A model generated the notes under the pieces. The model was not told the origin of the DNA, did not search any database, and saw nothing but the letters and a program-made list of their open reading frames with translations. A DNA stretch of 5,564 nt from an uncultured Flavobacterium sp. Lineage in GTDB: Bacteria; Bacteroidota; Bacteroidia; Flavobacteriales; Flavobacteriaceae. The translations under genes were made by a program, and so were the position numbers. The stretch covers positions 1 through 5,564 of the forward strand of contig CAMFLD010000205.1 in NCBI GenBank assembly GCA_945957245.1, in the 5' to 3' direction. Below are positions 1-5,564 of the stretch, in pieces (positions within the stretch are counted from its first letter, which is position 1; every line of letters begins with the position of its first letter).

Positions 1-1
1 C

Positions 2-436
2 CGTTACATCCCCGTGTTGGCAAAAAATGCCGGATTTTCACATATTGGTGAAAAGGTAGTAATTCACCAGGCACGTAAATATGGAGAATCTAAATTTGGG
101 ATGAACCGCTTCATCAATGGTTTCCTTGACTTGATTACAATATGGTTCCTTTCTAAATACGGAAAGCGTCCAATGCACCTTTTTGGTGCTCTTGGAGTAA
201 TTATGTTTATCATTGGGTTTCTTTCTACTTTTTTGATTATTACCATCAAATTACTAAAACTCTTTGTGTTCCACGAATCTACTATTTTGGTAACACAAAA
301 TCCTCTTTTCTATATTGCCCTCACCGCTATGATTATCGGTTCCCAATTATTTTTGGCCGGATTCCTGGGTGAAATAATATTAAGGACGAAAAACAACGAA
401 GAACGTTATAAAATTTCTAAAGAAGTAAATCTGTAA
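2..436 (+). CDS. Glycosyltransferase family 2, DPM1/GtrB-like, C-terminal part (5' end outside window)
   Basis: This is the last 144 codons of a gene that runs in from the left edge. The frame is open from base 2 (R-Y-I-P-V-L-A...), so the GTG at 14 is an internal valine and not the start. The segment around residues 25-35 (RKYGESKFG) matches the conserved region near the end of the catalytic domain of polyprenyl-phosphate sugar transferases of the DPM1/GtrB group. It is followed by an amphipathic stretch and GKRPMHLFG. Two hydrophobic membrane segments follow, at about residues 57-83 and 97-124, and then a short charged tail. Enzymes of this group move a sugar from a nucleotide donor onto a lipid carrier at the cytoplasmic face of the inner membrane. 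The donor-binding half is missing from the window, so the sugar cannot be named. The mutase gene starts 28 bases downstream on the same strand, which suggests co-transcription. The family call is well supported; the substrate is unknown. Confidence 0.85.
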   Translation, partial: RYIPVLAKNAGFSHIGEKVVIHQARKYGESKFGMNRFINGFLDLITIWFLSKYGKRPMHLFGALGVIMFIIGFLSTFLIITIKLLKLFVFHESTILVTQNPLFYIALTAMIIGSQLFLAGFLGEIILRTKNNEERYKISKEVNL

Positions 437-464
437 CATCTTTAGACCTGAATAAATTAAGAAT

Positions 465-2192
465 ATGCATATCGAAAAAAACATATTAGATAAAGTAAAC
501 GAATGGCTCACGCCTACTTTTGACAAAAAAACGCAGGACGAAATCACCGAAATGATGACGTCCTCTCCTAAAAACCTAGAAGAAAGCTTTTATAAAAATC
601 TGGAATTCGGTACTGGTGGAATGAGAGGCATAATGGGTGTTGGAACCAATCGTATCAATAAATATACTCTGGGGAAAAACACTCAGGGGTTATCAGACTA
701 CTTAAAAAAATCATTCCCCGGTGAGCAACTCAAAGTAGCCATTGCTTACGATTGCCGTCACAACAGCAACACATTGGCAAAAGTGGTGGCTGATGTTTTT
801 TCTGCTAATGGTATTCAAGTGTATTTATTTTCCGATATGCGTCCTACTCCGGAATTATCTTTTACAGTAAGATATTTAAACTGCCATGCCGGAATAGTTT
901 TAACCGCTTCCCACAACCCGCCGGAATACAATGGTTATAAAGTGTACTGGCAGGATGGCGGTCAGTTGGTTCCTCCAAATGATGCTGAAATTGTTGATGT
1001 AATTGAAAAATTACGCTACGATGAAGTAAAGTTTGATGCTAACGAAAGCTTAATCCAATATATTGATGCCGATATTGATGAGGCTTTTGCCAAATCAACT
1101 GTTGAAAACGCAAGTTTTAATACCTCAGCTCAAGCCCGTCAAAATCTAAAAATCTGTTATACTTCATTACACGGAACTTCAATTAAAATGGTTCCGAAAG
1201 TATTAGAAAAAGCCGGTTATACCGATGTTAATATTGTTCCCGAGCAGGCAGAACCAAACGGGGATTTCCCAACCGTTATTTCTCCAAACCCTGAAGAACC
1301 GGAAGCACTTACAATGGCCTTAGCTTTAGCTGATAAAATCAATGCTGACATAGTTTTTGGTACCGACCCGGATAGCGACCGACTTGGTGTTGCCGTTAGA
1401 AACAATAAAGGTCAGATGCAATTGCTAAACGGAAATCAAACTATGGTAATTATGACTAATTACCTGTTGGAACAATGGAAAAAAGCAGGTAAAATAAACG
1501 GAAAACAATTTATTGGCTCCACGATTGTTTCCACTCCGATGATGCTCGAACTGGCTTCGGCTTATGATGTCGAATGCAAGGTAGGATTGACCGGATTTAA
1601 ATGGATAGCCAAATTCATCCGGGATTTCCCTGAATTGAAATTTATAGGCGGCGGAGAGGAAAGTTTCGGGTTTATGGTGGGAGATGCCGTTCGTGATAAA
1701 GATGCTGTAGGAGCCATATTGCTGATGTGTGAAATAGCCGCTCAGGCTAAAGAAAATAACAGTTCTGTATATAAATATCTGGAACAGATGTATGTTGATT
1801 TCGGGTTTTTCAAAGAACACCTGATCTCGCTTACCAAAAAAGGAATCGAAGGCGCCAACGAAATCAAACAAATGATGGTGGATTTACGTGACAACCCAGT
1901 TTCCGAAATCAATGGACAACGGGTGATTATGGTAGAAGATTATCAAAATTCAACGGCAAAAAACCTTCTGACTGATGAAGTTGAAGCCTTAACAGTACCT
2001 AAATCCAATGTTCTGATTTATTATCTGGAAGATGGATCAAAAATCTGTGCCCGACCAAGTGGTACTGAACCAAAAATTAAATTCTATTTCAGTGTTAACA
2101 CTGCCATAGAAAATCTGGATGAAATCCCGGCTGCCGAAGCGTTTTTGGACACAAAAATCAAGAATATCATTTCTGAAATGAAACTAAACTAA
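465..2192 (+). CDS. Phospho-sugar mutase (phosphoglucomutase/phosphomannomutase superfamily)
   Basis: A complete 575-residue cytoplasmic alpha-D-phosphohexomutase, which moves a phosphate between C1 and C6 (or the equivalent positions) of a sugar. All four active-site elements are visible. The phosphoserine loop is TASHNP with Ser149. The metal-binding loop is DPDSDR at 301-306. The sugar-binding loop is GEESF at 397-401. The phosphate-binding loop is RPSGTEPK at 530-537. An N-terminal FGTGGMRG motif lies at 48-55 and GFKWIA at 377-382. The length and these motifs fit the PgcA/PGM2 branch (about 570-600 residues) better than the shorter ManB/AlgC or GlmM enzymes (about 450). Members use glucose, mannose or pentose phosphates, so the substrate is not settled by sequence. 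The ATG start is 28 bases after the glycosyltransferase stop, with no clear Shine-Dalgarno, as is usual in Bacteroidota. No TAnnTTTG promoter box is seen just upstream, which favours read-through from the preceding gene. The stop codon overlaps the exporter start by one base. Confidence 0.95.
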   Translation: MHIEKNILDKVNEWLTPTFDKKTQDEITEMMTSSPKNLEESFYKNLEFGTGGMRGIMGVGTNRINKYTLGKNTQGLSDYLKKSFPGEQLKVAIAYDCRHNSNTLAKVVADVFSANGIQVYLFSDMRPTPELSFTVRYLNCHAGIVLTASHNPPEYNGYKVYWQDGGQLVPPNDAEIVDVIEKLRYDEVKFDANESLIQYIDADIDEAFAKSTVENASFNTSAQARQNLKICYTSLHGTSIKMVPKVLEKAGYTDVNIVPEQAEPNGDFPTVISPNPEEPEALTMALALADKINADIVFGTDPDSDRLGVAVRNNKGQMQLLNGNQTMVIMTNYLLEQWKKAGKINGKQFIGSTIVSTPMMLELASAYDVECKVGLTGFKWIAKFIRDFPELKFIGGGEESFGFMVGDAVRDKDAVGAILLMCEIAAQAKENNSSVYKYLEQMYVDFGFFKEHLISLTKKGIEGANEIKQMMVDLRDNPVSEINGQRVIMVEDYQNSTAKNLLTDEVEALTVPKSNVLIYYLEDGSKICARPSGTEPKIKFYFSVNTAIENLDEIPAAEAFLDTKIKNIISEMKLN

Positions 2193-4021
2193 TGGATGCC
2201 AATTTAAAAAAGCTTTTTCCTTTTGCTTTAAAATATAAAAGGCATATTTATTTAAATGTTGTCTTCAACATCTTCTATGCACTTTTTTCGACATTGCTGA
2301 TGGTGTCTATGATACCAACGCTTAAAGTTCTTTTTGGTGATACAGAAAAAGTAACCACAGAGCCTGTTTACAAGGGTATGGGAAGCATAAAAACTTATGC
2401 AGAAGATTTTTTCAATTATAAAATAACAATGCTTACCGAGCAAAAAGGACTTGAGTGGGCTTTATTATTTGTTATTTCCATCATCATTACAACAGCTTTT
2501 TTAAAAAATATCACCAATTATTTTGCTTCTTATCATGTAACGAGATTGAGAAACGGGGTTTTGAAAGACATTCGGGAAAAATTATATCATAAAATCATTA
2601 GACTTCCAGTATCTTATTACTCTGAGAAAAGAAAAGGAGACGTCATGGCCAGAATGTTGGGAGATATTAATGAAGTGCAGAATTCTTTTTTCCAGATTTT
2701 AGAATTGGTCGTCCGAGAGCCATTAACCATTGTTTTCTCTATCATTACCATGTTTGTCATCAGTCCGAAACTGACATTTTTTGTTTTTGCCTTTATTCCC
2801 ATTTCAGGGTTTATTATTTCCAGAGTCGGAAAAAACCTTAAGGCTAAATCGGTAAAAGCACAAAACGAAAATGGAATCTTCATCTCCATTTTAGATGAAA
2901 CACTTTCCGGACTTAAAGTTGTAAAGAGTTACAATGCTGAAGATTCTTTTATGAAGAAATTCAATGATTCCATAAACCGTTTATTACATCTTAATAATAG
3001 CATTGGAAACAAAAACAATCTGGCTTCGCCAATGAGCGAATTCCTTGGAATTGTTACTATTGCGGTTCTACTTTGGTTTGGAGCCCAATTGGTTGTAAAA
3101 GAACATTCCATTTCATCGGCAACCTTTATCACTTACATTGCTCTTGCTTACACCATTCTTACGCCAGCCAAAGCAATCTCAAAAGCTTCTTATCAGGTTA
3201 AAACCGGACTAGCAGCTGCTGAGAGGGTTTTCTCTTTATTGGAACAGGAAAATAACATTACCGAAAGCCCTGATGCTGTTGATAAAAGATCATTTGAAGA
3301 TAAGATTGTTCTTGAAAACATTAACTTCAAATACCATCATGAAAATGTATTAAAAGACTTTTCATTGGAAATACCTAAAGGCAAAACTGTTGCCTTAGTT
3401 GGTCAGTCCGGTTCCGGAAAAAGTACGATTGCCAATTTATTGACCCGTTTTTATGATGTGAATGAAGGGAAGATTCTAATTGATAACACTAATATAAAAG
3501 ACATTACTCAAAAATCATTGCGTGATTTAATGGGACTGGTAACTCAGGACTCCATTTTATTCAACGATACCATTAAAGGAAACATTGCTTTGGGCAAACC
3601 TGATGCAACTGATGAGGAAATCATTGAAGCGCTTAAAGTAGCCAATGCCTATGAGTTTATCAAAGATTTACCGGAAGGTATCTACACCAATGTCGGTGAT
3701 AGTGGCAACAAACTTTCAGGTGGACAAAAGCAACGTCTTTCTATTGCACGTGCCGTTTTGAAAAATCCGCCTATCATGATTTTGGATGAAGCGACTTCAG
3801 CATTAGATACCGAAAGCGAAAGACTAGTTCAGATTGCTTTGGAAAACATGATGCAAAACCGTACTTCAGTTGTCATTGCACATCGCCTTTCTACAATTCA
3901 AAAAGCAGATGTTATTGTAGTGATGCAAAAAGGAAAAATTGTTGAACAGGGCACACATGAAGAGCTTTTGGCGCAAAACGGCAACTATTCGAGATTAGTT
4001 TCAATGCAATCTTTTGAATAA
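2192..4021 (+). CDS. MsbA-like ABC exporter, fused membrane and ATPase domains
   Basis: A complete 609-residue type IV (B-family) exporter half-transporter, expected to act as a homodimer in the inner membrane. The membrane domain covers about residues 1-340, with hydrophobic segments near 17-45, 88-112, 170-192, 194-212, 283-302 and 308-328. The ATPase domain follows: Walker A GQSGSGKST at 404-412, Q-loop Gln452, signature LSGGQ at 508-512, Walker B ending ILDE at 530-533, D-loop SALD at 536-539 and H-loop His564. All catalytic residues are intact. The stretch between the first two membrane segments (about 46-87) is long and polar. Length and layout match lipid A/lipid exporters such as MsbA, but the same architecture also carries drugs and peptides, so the cargo is inferred only from the sugar-lipid genes before it. 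The ATG shares one base with the mutase stop (TAATG), an arrangement typical of translational coupling. No peptidase domain or partner half-transporter is seen. Confidence 0.93.
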   Translation: MDANLKKLFPFALKYKRHIYLNVVFNIFYALFSTLLMVSMIPTLKVLFGDTEKVTTEPVYKGMGSIKTYAEDFFNYKITMLTEQKGLEWALLFVISIIITTAFLKNITNYFASYHVTRLRNGVLKDIREKLYHKIIRLPVSYYSEKRKGDVMARMLGDINEVQNSFFQILELVVREPLTIVFSIITMFVISPKLTFFVFAFIPISGFIISRVGKNLKAKSVKAQNENGIFISILDETLSGLKVVKSYNAEDSFMKKFNDSINRLLHLNNSIGNKNNLASPMSEFLGIVTIAVLLWFGAQLVVKEHSISSATFITYIALAYTILTPAKAISKASYQVKTGLAAAERVFSLLEQENNITESPDAVDKRSFEDKIVLENINFKYHHENVLKDFSLEIPKGKTVALVGQSGSGKSTIANLLTRFYDVNEGKILIDNTNIKDITQKSLRDLMGLVTQDSILFNDTIKGNIALGKPDATDEEIIEALKVANAYEFIKDLPEGIYTNVGDSGNKLSGGQKQRLSIARAVLKNPPIMILDEATSALDTESERLVQIALENMMQNRTSVVIAHRLSTIQKADVIVVMQKGKIVEQGTHEELLAQNGNYSRLVSMQSFE

Positions 4022-4037
4022 TTTCTAAAAGTAATTT

Positions 4038-4220
4038 ATGAAACGTGAATATTTTGGAATGCTCTTTTTGATTGCTTTTGTAGCTTCAATTTTCATTGCG
4101 GATTCTTTTTCCGAAGAAGGAAAAGTAGCAGGTTGGTTGAGCAATTATATAGTTGTTTGGGTTATGATTGCTTTTTATGCAGGTCAATATTCCATGCGTT
4201 ACCCTAAAAAATTCCAATAA
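4038..4220 (+). CDS. Small two-pass membrane protein, function unknown
   Basis: A 60-residue ORF starting with ATG 16 bases after the exporter stop, on the same strand. It has two hydrophobic segments, at about residues 7-22 and 35-49, joined by a polar linker (DSFSEEGKVAG) and ended by a basic tail (RYPKKFQ). The positive charges at both ends (KRE at the N-terminus, RYPKK at the C-terminus) suggest that both ends face the cytoplasm and the acidic linker faces the periplasm. I do not recognise a family. The tight spacing argues for co-expression with the exporter, and it may be an accessory subunit or simply a small conserved membrane protein. That it is a real gene is supported by its position, its membrane topology and the fact that it fills the gap exactly up to the opposing gene. 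A chance ORF of this length remains possible. Confidence 0.72.
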   Translation: MKREYFGMLFLIAFVASIFIADSFSEEGKVAGWLSNYIVVWVMIAFYAGQYSMRYPKKFQ

Positions 4221-4230
4221 TTTAAATTGG
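4206..4230 (-). terminator. Weak hairpin at the convergent gene ends, possible terminator
   Basis: CCAAT at 4214-4218 pairs with ATTGG at 4226-4230 around a 7-base loop, exactly over the two facing stop codons. Read on the minus strand, the stem is followed after two bases by six T residues (4211 down to 4206), which looks like a weak intrinsic terminator for the lipoprotein gene. Read on the plus strand, only three T residues follow. The stem has just two G:C pairs, so its stability is doubtful. Confidence 0.3.
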
Positions 4231-4935
4231 TTTATAACTGTTTACTTTCCATTCTTTATCCAATAAATTCAAGTAGTGATACTCCAGGCTGTCTTCGGCA
4301 TCGAATTCTCCATTTTTGTTGGTATCTTCAATTGATCTGAAGTAAAGGATATTTTTGGATTCGATAATTTTCCAATCAATTAATTCCTGAAAATCGGCAG
4401 AAAGTTTTGTGAATTTTTGCCCGGAAATCGTGCTTATATACAACGACTTAATATCATTGCTGTCTAATTTTCCATCCTTGTTGGTATCCATATCAGCCAA
4501 GGTATAAACTAATAACTGCTGTTTCGTTTTGTCTGCAAAGTTTTTTAAATAGGTAGCCGTTTCAATTAAAATTGGCTTATCTGTCAAAGCATAAATCGTA
4601 TCTTTTCCTATTTCCTGAAACTTTAAATTTTTTAAATATCCTGTAATCTGGTATTCCCCATAATTGGAAACCGTAAAACTCTGATCTGAATCCGGAGCCG
4701 ATTTGATTCCTTTTCCAGTTCCTGTAATAACTCCAATAGGATGAATCAAAAAGTTGGTTCCTTCCATATTCACCGGCAAATCTGCTATTTCAATTTGGGT
4801 CGTATCTACCGGTGGTTGCGGTTTTTCTTTGACTGAATTATCATAGCTGACTTTTGGTTTATCTGCTTCCTCTTTTTTGCAACTTGCTAAAAGAACAACA
4901 AATCCGAGTGAAATATAGAATGCGTATTTTTTCAT
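4222..4935 (-). CDS. Putative lipoprotein with two EF-hand-like calcium-binding loops
   Basis: A 237-residue protein with a lipoprotein signal: MKKYAF, a hydrophobic core, then LLASC with the lipidated Cys19, followed by KKEEADK. After the signal comes a Pro/Lys-rich, probably flexible linker (about 22-48), then a globular part. Two loops fit the EF-hand/dockerin calcium pattern: residues 150-161 (D150, N152, D154, G155, D158, D161) and 204-215 (D204, N206, N208, G209, D212, D215). Each has a hydrophobic residue at loop position 8 (Leu157, Phe211). The frame can be extended to a TTG at 4962, but the ATG at 4935 gives a standard signal peptide and lies downstream of the promoter-like box, so it is preferred. 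The stop faces the 60-residue membrane protein gene across one base. The function is unknown; calcium-dependent folding or binding at the cell envelope is an inference. The lipoprotein call is firm and the calcium loops are likely. Confidence 0.85.
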   Translation of the reverse strand: MKKYAFYISLGFVVLLASCKKEEADKPKVSYDNSVKEKPQPPVDTTQIEIADLPVNMEGTNFLIHPIGVITGTGKGIKSAPDSDQSFTVSNYGEYQITGYLKNLKFQEIGKDTIYALTDKPILIETATYLKNFADKTKQQLLVYTLADMDTNKDGKLDSNDIKSLYISTISGQKFTKLSADFQELIDWKIIESKNILYFRSIEDTNKNGEFDAEDSLEYHYLNLLDKEWKVNSYKPI

Positions 4936-4958
4936 TTTTGGAGACAAATTAGAAACAA

Positions 4959-5564
4959 TCAAATATAGGACTTTTGATTGTAAATTCTATTCTTGTTGAA
5001 TTTTATTAACATGAAAACATTTAGTAATGCCAAACAGAAATAAGCTAAAAAAAGATACCAATGATTATTGAAATAAGATTTCCTGAAGTTTTCTCTTTCC
5101 ATAGTCTCACGATTTTCTCTTTCTAATTTTCTTTGTTCAGCCTCTATTTGAGGGTTGCCACAGGGTGGCTTTGTGAAAATTACCTCGCCATTTTTTCTGG
5201 CTTCACATATGCGTCGTTCCCTTTCCAGTTTTAATTCGCTTGGTGCTGCATTAATAACCAATAATTCATTGTCATTGAACATTCCATAGGTTGGCGTACC
5301 TTCAATTGTTAATATATCCAAAGCCCTTATGAAAACTTCGTAGTTCATTTTTCTTCCAAAATACAGCCTGATGCCTCCAACCGTATCCTTAATAGCATTT
5401 CTTTCCTTTAAAAGTTTTTGAAACCTTGACAATTCTATTTTGTCTGCTTCAAGCGAACCGTTAAAATAAAAACCATCAAATTTCCTTTGAAACATTTTAG
5501 GAAAATCAGCTTTAATTTTTTCAGTCATTTCTTTATCCGGAAGCCCCAAATCCATTGCATATTC
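4959..5564 (-). CDS. Uncharacterised protein with C-terminal membrane anchor (N-terminal end outside window)
   Basis: The frame is open to the right edge (E-Y-A-M-D-L-G...). The ATG at 5555 could start a 198-residue protein, but no upstream stop is visible and the real start is probably outside the window. Numbering from that Met, residues 1-105 look globular. Residues 39-101, ending in a Tyr-x-x-Phe-x-x-Ala-Leu-Asp-Ile-Leu segment and a short strand (ELLVINA), faintly recall the periplasmic fold of ExbD/TolR proteins, but this is a low-confidence impression. Residues 106-158 are highly charged and probably helical or coiled-coil, interrupted by Cys117 and Cys132, which could form a disulphide if the domain is periplasmic. 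One membrane segment lies at about 166-185, followed by a basic tail (KFNKNRIYNQK) that suggests a cytoplasmic C-terminus. A C-terminal anchor is not typical of ExbD. The gene is followed directly by the lipoprotein gene, which seems to have its own promoter. I do not recognise the family. Confidence 0.7.
   Translation of the reverse strand, partial: EYAMDLGLPDKEMTEKIKADFPKMFQRKFDGFYFNGSLEADKIELSRFQKLLKERNAIKDTVGGIRLYFGRKMNYEVFIRALDILTIEGTPTYGMFNDNELLVINAAPSELKLERERRICEARKNGEVIFTKPPCGNPQIEAEQRKLERENRETMERENFRKSYFNNHWYLFLAYFCLALLNVFMLIKFNKNRIYNQKSYI
4960..4967 (-). promoter_or_regulatory. Bacteroidota-type -7 promoter box (TATATTTG)
   Basis: On the minus strand TATATTTG matches the TAnnTTTG -7 consensus of the Bacteroidota primary sigma factor. 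It lies 24 bases before the lipoprotein ATG and over the last codons and stop of the upstream gene. Transcription would start near 4953, leaving a leader of roughly 15-20 bases. No clear TTG -33 element is seen at the expected distance, so the call is moderate. Confidence 0.5.

Noticed and set aside
14..16. GTG at 14 as the start of a complete 140-residue membrane protein
   Set aside because: The codons before it (R-Y-I-P) continue the conserved glycosyltransferase sequence to the window edge, so this is an internal valine of a truncated gene.
91..98. TAAATTTG, a match to the TAnnTTTG promoter box on the plus strand
   Set aside because: It encodes the conserved S-K-F-G segment of the glycosyltransferase and lies more than 360 bases before the next gene start, so the match is best explained by the codons.
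1425..1871. A 148-codon open frame on the minus strand inside the mutase gene
   Set aside because: It lies wholly antisense to a gene whose active-site motifs are intact. Its translation shows no recognisable domain, and there is no promoter-like box or gene-like context.
2617..2889. A 90-codon minus-strand open frame inside the exporter gene
   Set aside because: It is a shadow of the exporter coding sequence. The translation looks like reverse-complement membrane codons and has no independent support.
4936..4962. A longer lipoprotein start at TTG 4962, adding nine residues
   Set aside because: The start codon is weak, the extension would spoil a textbook lipoprotein signal peptide, and it lies upstream of the predicted transcription start. 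The ATG at 4935 explains the sequence better.

Overview
The window looks like chromosomal DNA of a Bacteroidota member, most likely a Flavobacterium-type organism. It is AT-rich, the genes lack clear Shine-Dalgarno sequences, and one minus-strand gene has a TAnnTTTG-type -7 box, the promoter element characteristic of this phylum. The protein features also fit: a DPM1/GtrB-like glycosyltransferase tail, a PgcA/PGM2-size phospho-sugar mutase and a lipoprotein with an LASC lipobox. No tRNA, rRNA, CRISPR array, insertion sequence or integrase was seen. Coding density is very high, and no intergenic gap exceeds 30 bases.

Plus strand, positions 1 to about 4220: four tightly spaced co-directional genes that read as one transcription unit. 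They are the C-terminal part of a family 2 glycosyltransferase with two membrane segments, a complete phospho-sugar mutase (phosphoglucomutase/phosphomannomutase superfamily), a complete MsbA-like ABC exporter half-transporter, and a 60-residue two-pass membrane protein of unknown function. The mutase and exporter genes overlap by one base (TAATG). A coherent but unproven reading is an envelope-glycoconjugate module: the mutase interconverts sugar phosphates that feed nucleotide-sugar synthesis, the glycosyltransferase moves a sugar onto a lipid carrier, and the exporter flips a lipid or lipid-linked product across the inner membrane.

Minus strand, positions 4222 to 5564: two genes converge on the plus-strand unit, with only one base between the facing stop codons. 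The upstream one, cut by the right edge, encodes a protein with a charged, coiled-coil-like stretch and a C-terminal membrane anchor. The downstream one encodes a lipoprotein with two EF-hand-like calcium-binding loops. The lipoprotein gene appears to have its own promoter, placed over the last codons of its upstream neighbour.

Most of the window is ordinary housekeeping or envelope sequence. I do not see a convincing new multi-gene system. The parts least explained by known families are the two minus-strand proteins and the 60-residue membrane protein.
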